Shown here: one piece after another, positions 10,037 through 17,931 of the stretch
Position numbering within the stretch: the first letter of the stretch is position 1
How the letters are laid out: every line of letters starts with the position of its first letter
Assembly (NCBI GenBank): GCA_003402315.1
Contig: QFXI01000017.1
Location: 59,223-123,222 of the forward strand
DNA: 64,000 nucleotides
Direction: 5' to 3'
Source: Candidatus Nitrotoga sp. LAW
GTDB lineage: Bacteria > Pseudomonadota > Gammaproteobacteria > Burkholderiales > Gallionellaceae
The notes under the pieces: model-generated
Databases searched by the model: none
Seen by the model: the letters and a program-made list of their open reading frames with translations, nothing else
Told to the model about the DNA's origin: nothing
Program-made: the position numbers and the translations under genes

Positions 10037-10145
10037 CTCCTAAACGGTAAAATTAAAATAAAACAAGAGGAAAACTCAGTAGAAGTAACCCAATAATAAA
10101 TTACAAACAGCTTCTATCTGGATTAAACGCTACCTTTCATCATAA

Positions 10146-11225
10146 TCACGGCTCAACTTTCGTGAGAGTGGTTTTAGCTGTGAATTCTAGCCGCTTATGC
10201 AGCTCGGCGGTAAGATGCACCATACCGCTATCATCAATCAGCAACGCTTCCGTTAAATTCATCTTTTTCGCGGCACTACGCCAGCCTTTGCTTCCCGAAA
10301 TAAATAATGGTTTGGATGTGGCATCAGATAACACACCAGCATGTGCACCATGCGTCAGCACGGTAACTGCCTGCACCCCCTGCGCCGGCCTTCCGCTGCG
10401 CGGATCAATCAAGTGGCAGTAGCGCTTATTGCCCACCATAAAATAACGCTGGTAATCACCCGAGGTGCCGATGGCCTCACCGTCATGCAATTCCAGAGTA
10501 GCAATCGGTCCCGGCTGGCGCGGATGCTGGATGCCGACGCGCCAGGAACGTGCGCCATGTGTGCCTATCGCCAGCACATTGCCGCCGATATTGATCAGCG
10601 CATTGCGAATTCCCTGCTGCTTCAGCAACGCTGCGGCACGATCCAAAGCATAGCCCTTGGCATACCCACCTAAATCGAGCTGCACCGCAACATTACGGCT
10701 TCCAATCCGCCCTCCTTTCCCCTTTGTGGGAACGGGGCTGGCAAAAAAATAAATGTCGCCCATCTGTGGATGTGCTGAAACCAATGCAGCAAGTCGATTT
10801 TCATCCGGCAACATGGGCTTGAATTCGCTAGCGTGAAAGCCCCATAGCTTCACCATACTTCCAATGGCGGGATTAAACAGCCCATCGGACTGCGCGGACA
10901 GTTGGATAGCGTCCGTCAACATGGCGGTCAGTTCAGACGAAATTTCACCGCTCTCTCCCTTAGCAAAAGCAGCATTCAATTCGCTTAATGCGCTGGGTTG
11001 CCAAGCGTGCAAAAGATCATGCAGTCGCTGAAACTCATGCATCACAGACGATACGGACTGTTTGGCACGCGCCTCGTCTTCTCCATACACGCTCACTTCA
11101 ACAAGCGTGCCAAATACATAACCTTGTTCCTGATATAGCGGTTCCTTACCGCACGCAGAGAGGAGAAATGCCACCGTAATCGAAATAAAAAATACGGCCA
11201 GCCTTCGCGCGCAAAAAATAAACAT
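10146..11225 (-). CDS. apbE: FAD:protein FMN transferase (ApbE lipoprotein)
   Basis: The protein attaches FMN covalently to Thr in target flavoproteins such as NqrB/C and RnfD/G, in the periplasm. The signal peptide ends in a lipobox LLSAC. Family marks follow: GYVFGTLVEVSVYG, LGGYAKGYALDRAA, NALINIGGNVLA, HLIDPRSGRPA and DATSKPLFISG. The start at 11225 gives a 25-residue lipoprotein signal peptide; an in-frame ATG at 11279 and a TTG at 11348 would only add residues ahead of it, and no start has a clear ribosome-binding site. It sits between gshA and the PTS genes, where related bacteria usually carry gshB. Confidence 0.93.
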   Translation of the reverse strand: MFIFCARRLAVFFISITVAFLLSACGKEPLYQEQGYVFGTLVEVSVYGEDEARAKQSVSSVMHEFQRLHDLLHAWQPSALSELNAAFAKGESGEISSELTAMLTDAIQLSAQSDGLFNPAIGSMVKLWGFHASEFKPMLPDENRLAALVSAHPQMGDIYFFASPVPTKGKGGRIGSRNVAVQLDLGGYAKGYALDRAAALLKQQGIRNALINIGGNVLAIGTHGARSWRVGIQHPRQPGPIATLELHDGEAIGTSGDYQRYFMVGNKRYCHLIDPRSGRPAQGVQAVTVLTHGAHAGVLSDATSKPLFISGSKGWRSAAKKMNLTEALLIDDSGMVHLTAELHKRLEFTAKTTLTKVEP

Positions 11226-11358
11226 AAAAACACAGAAATGCAGAAAACTATCTAAAGTTATTAACAAGTTTTTTGTCATCGCTGAACCAACAAAAAACCT
11301 CTGAAGTTTGCCCTTGGCTCTCTCTGCCTCTACCCTTTTATGGTGCAAGCACCTTGAA

Positions 11359-12630
11359 TCACGCTTCCATTTCTTCCAGCTCTAACGCCGCCGCCAACAA
11401 TGCAATTCTGGCCACGACAGCATATGCATAGAAGCGGTTCGGCATGTCATCCGGCGCACAATCCGGATTAGGCAAAATACAACTAGTGTCGAATGCCAGT
11501 GGCACAAAGTGCATGCCCGGTGCATTAAGATTCTCATCCACGGCACGTCCGGTATGCACGCGATAAAAACCGCCCACCACGAAATGGTCGACCATATACA
11601 CCACCGGCTCGGCTACCGCATCATTAATACTCTCAAAGGTATAGACACCTTCCTGCACCAGCACATCGGAAACGTGCATACCTTCTTTCACCACGGCCAT
11701 TTTGTTGCGTTGTTTGCGGTTGAGGCTCCGTACTTCACTGGCGTCCTTCACCGTCATGATGCCCATACCGTAAGTACCGGCATCGGCCTTGACGATAACA
11801 AATGGGGCTTCCTTGACGCCATATTCAGCGTACTTCACTCGTATTTTCTGCAAAATGCTGTCCACATTCGTAGCCAAACATTCCTCACTGGCACTCTGTT
11901 TAAAATCAACCTGACCGCAGCTAGCAAAATAGGGATTAATCAACCAGGGATCTATATCGAGTAGCTTGGCAAATTCGGCCGCAACACGGTCGTACGCGCC
12001 AAAATGTTGCGACTTCCGCCGCGTGGTCCAACCCGCCGCCAGCGGCGGCAGCGTGGTCTGCTCCAGATCTTTCAGTATGTCCGGCACTCCAGCGGAAAGA
12101 TCATTATTGAGCAGCACCACGCAGGGGTCGAAATTGTTCAGCACCAAACGGTTACCTTTACGCTGCAATGGTTCCAGCGTAAGCGCGCTACCATTGGGCA
12201 ATGCCAGTTTGGTGGGCTGGGTAATTTCCGGCAACATGCTGCCAATACGCACATTCATACCCGCCCGTTTAAGAATCAGGGCGAGCTGAGCCACGTTTTG
12301 CAGATAAAACGTGTTACGTGTGTGATTCTCGGGAATCAGTAGGACTCCGCGGGCTTCCGGGCAAATTTTTTCAATTGCACTTTGTGCAGCTTGCACACAC
12401 AGCGGCAAAAAATCTGGATTAAGGTTGTTAAAGCCACCCGGGAACAAATTAGTATCCACCGGTGCCAACTTGAAACCACTATTGCGCAAATCCACCGAGG
12501 TGTAAAACGGAATGGTGCGCTCCGCCCATTGCGAGCGAAACCAGTGTTCGATAGTGGGTTGTGCGTCGAGCATACGCCGCTCAAGATCAAGCAGTGGACC
12601 ATTCAGGGCAGTAGTAAGATGTGGGATCAT
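11359..12630 (-). CDS. gshA: Glutamate-cysteine ligase, acidithiobacilli/betaproteobacterial type
   Basis: A 423-residue enzyme for the first step of glutathione synthesis. It matches the distinct gshA family first described in Acidithiobacillus ferrooxidans and common in betaproteobacteria, not the E. coli type. Recognisable segments are FYTSVDLRNSGFKLAPVD, NLFPGGFNNLN, VVLLNNDLSAG and VKADAGTYGMGIM. Its normal partner gshB is not next door; apbE follows 133 bases later when the preferred apbE start is used. Upstream is a short divergent region shared with the ABC-F gene. Confidence 0.92.
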   Translation of the reverse strand: MIPHLTTALNGPLLDLERRMLDAQPTIEHWFRSQWAERTIPFYTSVDLRNSGFKLAPVDTNLFPGGFNNLNPDFLPLCVQAAQSAIEKICPEARGVLLIPENHTRNTFYLQNVAQLALILKRAGMNVRIGSMLPEITQPTKLALPNGSALTLEPLQRKGNRLVLNNFDPCVVLLNNDLSAGVPDILKDLEQTTLPPLAAGWTTRRKSQHFGAYDRVAAEFAKLLDIDPWLINPYFASCGQVDFKQSASEECLATNVDSILQKIRVKYAEYGVKEAPFVIVKADAGTYGMGIMTVKDASEVRSLNRKQRNKMAVVKEGMHVSDVLVQEGVYTFESINDAVAEPVVYMVDHFVVGGFYRVHTGRAVDENLNAPGMHFVPLAFDTSCILPNPDCAPDDMPNRFYAYAVVARIALLAAALELEEMEA

Positions 12631-12749
12631 AGTGTCTTGATATGTGAACCATTAAGAAAAAATACAAAGCGGGCATTGTAGCCCAGCCGCCCTGACCGGT
12701 GTAAGCCGCACACGTGATAGAATGCGCGCCTTAATTTTTAGAGTACGCC

Positions 12750-14348
12750 ATGTTATCTACCGCTAATATCACTATGCAATTCGGCGCCAAGCCACTGTTT
12801 GAAAACGTTTCCGTAAAATTTGGCGATGGTAATCGCTATGGCCTGATCGGCGCAAATGGCTGCGGCAAATCCACCTTCATGAAAATTTTGGGCGGCGATC
12901 TCGCGCAAACTTCCGGTAATGTAATGCTGGACAAAGGCGAACGCCTTGGCAAGCTGCGCCAGGACCAATTCGCCTTTGAGGACAATACCGTATCACAGGT
13001 AGTAATGATGGGGCACGCCGAAATGTGGGAAGTCATGGTGGAGCGCGATGCAATCTATGCCAACCCGGATGCCAGCGAAGAAGATTACATGCACGCCGCC
13101 AACCTTGAGGCGAAATTCGCCGAATTCGATGGCTACACTGCCGAAGCGCGCGCGGGCGAATTATTGAACGGTGTGGGAATACCGCAAGAACTGCACAATG
13201 GGCCTATGCGTGCGATAGCGCCGGGTTTTAAATTGCGTGTGCTACTAGCCCAAGCGCTGTTCGCCGATCCTGAAATTTTGTTGCTGGACGAACCGACCAA
13301 CAACCTCGACATCAACACCATACGGTGGCTGGAAGACTTGCTGAACAGCCGCAAAAGCACCATGGTAATCATCTCGCATGATCGCCATTTCCTGAATAGC
13401 GTATGTACCCATATGTCCGATTTGGACTACGGGAAAATCACCACTTTTCCCGGCAATTATGACAATTACATGCTCGCCTCTTTAACCGTACGCACGCAAC
13501 TTGCCACCGACAACGCCCGCGCCAAAGAAAAAGTTGCTGAGCTTAAAGCTTTCGTGGCTCGCTTTTCGGCGAATGCATCGAAGTCAACCCAGGCGCAATC
13601 CCGGGCGAAACAGATCGACAAAATCAAAATTGAAGACATTAAACCATCTAGCCGCCAGTATCCCTTCATCCGCTTTGAATATGATGAGCGCGAGAAGCTG
13701 CACCGCGTTGCAGTAGAGGTGCAACACATGAGCAAGGGTTTTGACCGCCCGCTATTTTCTAATTTAAATTTCCGTATTGAGGCCGGTGAGCGCGTCGCCA
13801 TCATCGGCCCCAACGGTATTGGCAAGACTACCTTACTACGCTGCCTGGCGGGCGATCTTGAAGTAGATAATGGCACCATTAAATGGACAGACAAAGCCAA
13901 CGTCGGGTACTTCGCACAAGACCACGCGCATGACTTCGCCAAAGATACCGTCCTTACCGATTGGATGACCTATTGGAGACGCGAGGGAGATGACGACCAG
14001 AAAGTACGCAGCGTTCTTGGCCGTTTGCTGTTTTCCGGCGACGATGTCAAAAAAAGCGTAAAAGTTTTATCCGGTGGCGAAAAGGGACGCATGATGTTCG
14101 GCAAACTCATGCTGCAAAGACCCAACGTATTATTGATGGATGAGCCAACCAACCACCTTGACATGGAATCCATCGAGTCGCTTAACACCGCGCTGACTGA
14201 ATACAAAGGCACACTGATATTTGTCAGTCATGACCGCGAATTTGTAACTTCACTCGCTACGCGCATTATCGAAATCACCCCACAAGGTGTATCCGATTAT
14301 CATGGTACGTATGAGGAATATCTGCGTGATCAGGGCGTGGCAACATGA
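12750..14348 (+). CDS. ABC-F family ATPase, YbiT type
   Basis: A 532-residue cytoplasmic protein with two ABC ATPase domains and no membrane segment. Domain 1 has Walker [10 protein letters not shown] and Walker [13 protein letters not shown]; domain 2 has GPNGIGKTT, signature [14 protein letters not shown] and [12 protein letters not shown]. The linker carries [20 protein letters not shown]. Identity to YbiT is evident along its full length. ABC-F proteins act on ribosomes at the E site to relieve stalled translation. It is the last core gene before the decayed island; its final codons are intact. Confidence 0.94.
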   Translation: MLSTANITMQFGAKPLFENVSVKFGDGNRYGLIGANGCGKSTFMKILGGDLAQTSGNVMLDKGERLGKLRQDQFAFEDNTVSQVVMMGHAEMWEVMVERDAIYANPDASEEDYMHAANLEAKFAEFDGYTAEARAGELLNGVGIPQELHNGPMRAIAPGFKLRVLLAQALFADPEILLLDEPTNNLDINTIRWLEDLLNSRKSTMVIISHDRHFLNSVCTHMSDLDYGKITTFPGNYDNYMLASLTVRTQLATDNARAKEKVAELKAFVARFSANASKSTQAQSRAKQIDKIKIEDIKPSSRQYPFIRFEYDEREKLHRVAVEVQHMSKGFDRPLFSNLNFRIEAGERVAIIGPNGIGKTTLLRCLAGDLEVDNGTIKWTDKANVGYFAQDHAHDFAKDTVLTDWMTYWRREGDDDQKVRSVLGRLLFSGDDVKKSVKVLSGGEKGRMMFGKLMLQRPNVLLMDEPTNHLDMESIESLNTALTEYKGTLIFVSHDREFVTSLATRIIEITPQGVSDYHGTYEEYLRDQGVAT

Positions 14349-14385
14349 ACCCACCCGTAGCCTTACACTGCCATGTCCTGCCAGA

Positions 14386-14601
14386 ATGAGCAAACAACTT
14401 AAACCAATGCCAGAATTTTCCAATGCGGCGGAAGAGCAAGCCTTTTGTAGACTATTACTAAAGGAAAATGCTATGACTCAAAAATTACTTGATCTTATTC
14501 CGCCCGGCAAGATTTTGCTGGAAGAATTCATGAAGCCCATGGGCGTCAGCATCAATGCGTTATCGAGGGATGTAAGTGTGCCGCCCAATCGCACACCATG
14601 A
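14386..14601 (+). pseudogene. Fused relic of a CopG-type antitoxin and a HigA-type antitoxin
   Basis: This short open frame joins two unrelated antitoxin starts. Codons 1-20 (MSKQLKPMPEFSNAAEEQAF) match the N-terminus of the CopG-type antitoxin family that normally continues WExHDSTDY. After a few junk codons, an internal ATG at 14473 begins a HigA-like helix-turn-helix antitoxin (LIPPGKILLEEFMKPMGVS, then ALSRDVSVPPNR), which is cut off after about 40 residues. Neither part keeps its domain. This looks like deletion scarring between toxin-antitoxin modules. It is 37 bases past the ABC-F gene. Confidence 0.65.
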
Positions 14602-14684
14602 TGGCGCAAGGTGATCTTGCCCTCGCGGGCATATTCGAGTGCGGTGAATCCTTCTTTTAGTTCATTAAACAAATTACGTTTCAT
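14598..14684 (-). pseudogene. N-terminal relic of an XRE/HigA-like antitoxin
   Basis: From an ATG at 14684 the minus strand reads MKRNLFNELKEGFTALEYAR then EGKITLRHHGV, the start of a common XRE-type antitoxin family. The similarity stops near 14598, where the frame enters the antisense of the HigA relic. The helix-turn-helix that should follow is missing. It lies just downstream of the dead YafQ-type toxin gene on the same strand, so two TA systems were probably stacked here. Confidence 0.55.
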
Positions 14685-14698
14685 TTGATTCGTCCCCA

Positions 14699-14973
14699 CT
14701 ACAATCCAACTTCGCTATGAGAGCCAAGTCGCACCAGCACTAAGCGATCAGCATCTGGCTTCTAGTAGATCAGCACAAGGTCGGGCTTGATGTGGCAATC
14801 ACGGAAATCTTTCCACTTGCCAGTCAGCGCATGGTCGCGGCATCGCTCTAGTAATGGCCCGTCATTCGCCAGCTTGGCGAGATACCCAGCACATCTTCCG
14901 CCTTGTATCGCCCCGAACGGCTAACCCGTTTGCAATCGGCCTTGAACGGTGATTGCTGGAAAATCTCCCTCAT
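14699..14973 (-). pseudogene. YafQ/RelE-type toxin, frameshifted and interrupted
   Basis: The start ATG overlaps the stop of the DinJ-type antitoxin (ATGA), the normal arrangement of dinJ-yafQ. The frame reads MREIFQQSPFKADCKRVSRS, then a frameshift after about 36 codons is needed to reach LANDGPLLERCRDHAL, TGKWKDFRDCHIKPDLVLIY, a TAG in place of a sense codon, and KPDADRLVLVRLGSHSEV ending in TAG at 14699-14701. The family core is therefore present in pieces but cannot be made as one protein. The toxin is almost certainly inactive. Confidence 0.8.
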
Positions 14974-15230
14974 CCCTTATGCCACTCGTCCGCAAGCTGC
15001 TCAAGTGTTACACGCTTCAACCCCTTACCGCTACGCGCCTGCTTCATTGCCTTGATGGTTTCCTCATTTGGAACCAACGGCTCAAACGGCAGAGCCTTTT
15101 CGCGTGCCACGCGGGTCAGCGTGATGCGGAAAGCATCCGAAATAGTTAGACCCATCGCCGCCAGCACGACGGTAGCCTCTTCTTTGACGTGCTCGTCAAT
15201 ACGCGCACGGACAACGATGTTAGCAGCCAT
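14970..15230 (-). CDS. RelB/DinJ family antitoxin, apparently orphaned
   Basis: An 86-residue ribbon-helix-helix antitoxin: MAANIVVRARIDEHVKEEAT, then LAAMGLTISDAFRITLTRVA, the usual DinJ N-terminal DNA-binding domain, and a C-terminal toxin-binding helix region. It is intact while its YafQ partner immediately downstream is broken. Such antitoxins repress their own promoter; an inverted repeat TTATAAGTTGAGCCACA / TGTGGCTCAACTTATAA at 15241-15274, just before the start, is a very likely operator. Confidence 0.88.
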   Translation of the reverse strand: MAANIVVRARIDEHVKEEATVVLAAMGLTISDAFRITLTRVAREKALPFEPLVPNEETIKAMKQARSGKGLKRVTLEQLADEWHKG

Positions 15231-15240
15231 ATCTCAATCC

Positions 15241-15274
15241 TTATAAGTTGAGCCACAATGTGGCTCAACTTATA
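15241..15274 (-). promoter_or_regulatory. Palindrome upstream of the DinJ-type antitoxin, probable autoregulatory operator
   Basis: The sequence is a perfect 17-bp inverted repeat, TTATAAGTTGAGCCACA followed directly by TGTGGCTCAACTTATAA, starting 10 bases upstream of the antitoxin start. Ribbon-helix-helix antitoxins bind such palindromes to repress their own operon; that assignment is inference from family behaviour. Confidence 0.65.
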
Positions 15275-15776
15275 ACCGCCATCAACTACATTCAAGACCC
15301 ACAGTCTGGCCGCGCCAGTCTGTGACAAGACCTTTCACAAGAGCATCGCGGTTATGGCTTTATTCATTTAAATTCTGAGGGACAGTTCCCGACACGTCCT
15401 ATCATTTTCCAGTATCTATTTTCCGGCAAATATTTAGCAATCGTGATCTGCCGATCCCGACACACACCTGCCCATCAAGATACTTGCAGTAAAAGACCGC
15501 TTCTCGGCCTTAGCAGCCGATGGTATTCAGATGCATCAACGTCCAGTATGGAATCTTTTCCGGCCATAGGCGCTGCAATCATTCAGTCGTAGGATGTGGT
15601 GAGCTTGCGAACCGCATCAATCACGAACAATACGATTCCTTCGTCACCGCATTCTACGAGCCATACATCATTTCTAGACTTGGCCTCGAGATTTGATATG
15701 ACACTTCCAAATATATTGTGCCTCTACTTTAATGTGTCCGAAATATCCGGGTCAGTTCAGGCTATCGTTATGTAAT
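15275..15776. other. Gene-free stretch with relics
   Basis: No intact gene was found. On the minus strand an open run at 15594-15733 reads SVISNLEAKSRNDVWLVE, then CGDEGIVLFVIDAVRKL and TTSYD before a stop. It looks like the C-terminus of a lost gene, with no start, and I do not recognise it. The stretch also carries the left 54-bp inverted repeat (15529-15582) that recurs beyond the phosphatase gene. Confidence 0.5.
15529..15582 (+). repeat. 54-bp inverted repeat, left copy
   Basis: This 54-base segment, starting AGATGCATCAACGTCCAGTA, matches the reverse complement of 19244-19297 at 52 of 54 positions. The pair encloses the kinase-kinase-phosphatase operon. No repeat of this kind was seen elsewhere in the window. 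Its origin (mobile-element end, recombination site or copied relic) is unknown. Confidence 0.9.
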
Positions 15777-16862
15777 CTATGCAGTGCTTGCTTCTGGGAT
15801 CAAACGAATTATAGGGTGCGCCCTGTTTGCCCCGCTACCTGGGGACATTGAAAAAACAACTCTATCTCCAACTTTGGGTAATGTTCCATAAACACTATCA
15901 AAGTTAAAAAAAACATTTTGAGAATTGAGTTTAATAAAGCCCCAAGAATTGTATTTAATGTTGGCAACAACTCCTTCGTGTCGTTCCGAAACTGGATAAT
16001 AAAGAGTGCTACATAGCTCAACCAATTTATCTGCAGATGGTCGTTTATTGGGGTTTTTTTGGAGGCACAGGACAATTAACTCAATTAATTTTGTCGAAAG
16101 TGGTGAAAATTGTGGATTGCTTGTTAAGAAAGAAGGGAAAGGATTGAGGTTTGCAGACATGATTTTACTTACCGCGATAAGCCCCATGCCAAAGGGTTTT
16201 TCACCGGTAATTACTTCATACATCATGGCTCCAACTGACCAAACGTCTGCTGGCAAGTCAACATCCTTTGGTGTTTCAATAGCTTCAGGTGCCATGTACG
16301 GTAGTGCTCCAATAGCTGTTTGAGAGGCTGTAATTGACTCAACGCCACCTAAAGCAACTTCTGTTAGTTCCTCGCCTGCCATTTTTGCGATACCAAAGTC
16401 AGTTATCTTGATAACTGAAAATTGTGGATCATCGGATACCATGACATTGCTAGGTTTCAAGTCTCGATGAATAACTTTGACATGATGTGCCGCCGCAATT
16501 CCTTTTGCTAAATGATGAAAAACTCTTGCAGCAAGATATGGATCAAGAAACTTAATTTTTTTGAGGAAGCTGTTTTGTAAGTCTGACCCTTGAATAAACT
16601 CCTCGATCAAATAAGGTTTCTCGTCACATTCAAAGTAATCCAGTGTCTTTGCAATATTTGGATGATTCACTTTAGCGGAGACAATCGCGCTTCTATTGAA
16701 GCGCTTTAATGCAGAAGTATTCTTGGGTGTTTTTAGTGCTACCACCCTGTCGAGTATGGTGTCTTTTGCAGCATAGACAAACTGCATACCACCCTCATTC
16801 ACATAATCTATAACCTCATATCTGTCGTCAACGAGGTCGCCTGCCACATGTGGACCAGTCAT
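15777..16862 (-). CDS. Ser/Thr protein kinase with C-terminal cold-shock-like domain
   Basis: A 361-residue Hanks-type kinase without membrane segment. The kinase domain covers about residues 14-288: glycine loop region NEGGMQFVYAA, Lys44 in VVALK, HRDLKPSNVM with Asp134, DFG at 155-157 and APE at 191-193, so it should be active. Residues about 296-355 resemble a cold-shock/OB domain: GVVANIKYNSWGFIK, NVFFNF, VGDRVVFS and GANRAHPI follow the CspA spacing. It overlaps the second kinase gene by 4 bases and is the last gene of the operon. Kinase plus cold-shock domain is an unusual pairing, suggesting nucleic-acid sensing; the target is unknown. Confidence 0.9.
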   Translation of the reverse strand: MTGPHVAGDLVDDRYEVIDYVNEGGMQFVYAAKDTILDRVVALKTPKNTSALKRFNRSAIVSAKVNHPNIAKTLDYFECDEKPYLIEEFIQGSDLQNSFLKKIKFLDPYLAARVFHHLAKGIAAAHHVKVIHRDLKPSNVMVSDDPQFSVIKITDFGIAKMAGEELTEVALGGVESITASQTAIGALPYMAPEAIETPKDVDLPADVWSVGAMMYEVITGEKPFGMGLIAVSKIMSANLNPFPSFLTSNPQFSPLSTKLIELIVLCLQKNPNKRPSADKLVELCSTLYYPVSERHEGVVANIKYNSWGFIKLNSQNVFFNFDSVYGTLPKVGDRVVFSMSPGSGANRAHPIIRLIPEASTA

Positions 16863-17923
16863 AGCACCACCTCCGGATTTGATACATCAAAGGTGATGAA
16901 TGCACGCTGATTTGCAAGGCGATACGTCGCACCAATCGCAACCACACAAGAGGCAGGTAATATCGTTCCAACTTGAGGGGCGCTATTATTAATGTAAATT
17001 TCACCACTGACGGCGATGACTTTAAAATATAACCCGTCATAGGCTATTTCAACTTTTCCAATTCCAGACAGTTCCAATTGAACAGATTTGGTTTCGGAGT
17101 TCAGGTATTGAGGATTACCATTATGAATGACAATAGCTTGATGCTTGTCCTTAAGAAGATATCGCGCTATTTCATTTTTGATATCTTCCATTAAGGGGCG
17201 ATCAGATGGATCGGTAGAGAGGCATGATTCGAGTAATTCACACAGCACTTTCGGTGTACCTAACGGGAGCGTAAGAAAATAACCAAGGGGCAGAGCTGTT
17301 GGTGGGATTTGCATCAGGCATGGGGGCAATGCTGTACCGGAAAAAAAAATAGCACTAGCGCCAAAAGCATAGGTATCGATTGCACGAGAGAAAGCAACGG
17401 TGTCGTGGGAATACAGCTCTGGAGCGGCAAAACCTGGTGTCCCCTTAAATCCTTTTGTTTTTGCATTTATCCCTTCATCTCGTGCCAATCCGAAATCAAA
17501 AATTTTAATTACGCCTTCTCCATCAAGCTTCATATTGTTTGGCTTGATATCTCGGTGGATGATTTTTGCACTATGAATGTCAGCTAATCCTGAAGCAACT
17601 TGCCAGAGAGTCTTTAAGTAATTATCCAGAGAAATCTTGGGAAATTGGCTATTCCACAAGTCCTCTCCGTCAATGTATTCTTCTACGATACCAAGCGTGT
17701 CCGTTCCAAGCTCAACTACATCATAGACCTGAACAACATGTTTGGAGCGCATTTGTAAAAGAGCCCTTATCTCATCAATGATTCGCTCTTTTTCTGCGGG
17801 GTCTTGAATAAACTTAATTGCAACTGGTCGTTCTAGATGTAAGTCAGTGCAAAATACAACAGAGCCAAACCCTCCTTGCGCAGTATTGCCTGTTGGCTGG
17901 TATCTAGGAGGTAATTTGGACAA
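16859..17923 (-). CDS. Ser/Thr protein kinase with C-terminal beta-rich (possibly FHA-like) domain
   Basis: A 354-residue Hanks-type kinase. Key residues are all present: glycine loop GNTAQGGFGSVV, Lys37 in VAIK, HRDIKPNN with Asp125, DFG at 143-145 and APE at 167-169. The kinase domain ends near residue 258. Residues about 265-354 are beta-rich (VQLELSGIGKVEIAYDG, GEIYINN, then ITFDVSNPEVVL at the end), which could be an FHA-like or other beta-sandwich module; this is only a guess from pattern. No membrane segment is seen. It is 8 bases after the PP2C gene and overlaps the next kinase by 4 bases. Confidence 0.9.
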   Translation of the reverse strand: MSKLPPRYQPTGNTAQGGFGSVVFCTDLHLERPVAIKFIQDPAEKERIIDEIRALLQMRSKHVVQVYDVVELGTDTLGIVEEYIDGEDLWNSQFPKISLDNYLKTLWQVASGLADIHSAKIIHRDIKPNNMKLDGEGVIKIFDFGLARDEGINAKTKGFKGTPGFAAPELYSHDTVAFSRAIDTYAFGASAIFFSGTALPPCLMQIPPTALPLGYFLTLPLGTPKVLCELLESCLSTDPSDRPLMEDIKNEIARYLLKDKHQAIVIHNGNPQYLNSETKSVQLELSGIGKVEIAYDGLYFKVIAVSGEIYINNSAPQVGTILPASCVVAIGATYRLANQRAFITFDVSNPEVVL

Positions 17924-17931
17924 GTTAATTA

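Noticed and set aside
11509..11964. Plus-strand 151-codon frame opposite gshA
   Set aside because: Antisense shadow of gshA with His-rich, non-family sequence.
14478..14699. Minus-strand 73-codon frame starting GTG
   Set aside because: Only its first third is a real antitoxin relic; the rest is antisense of the HigA relic, so it is not one gene.
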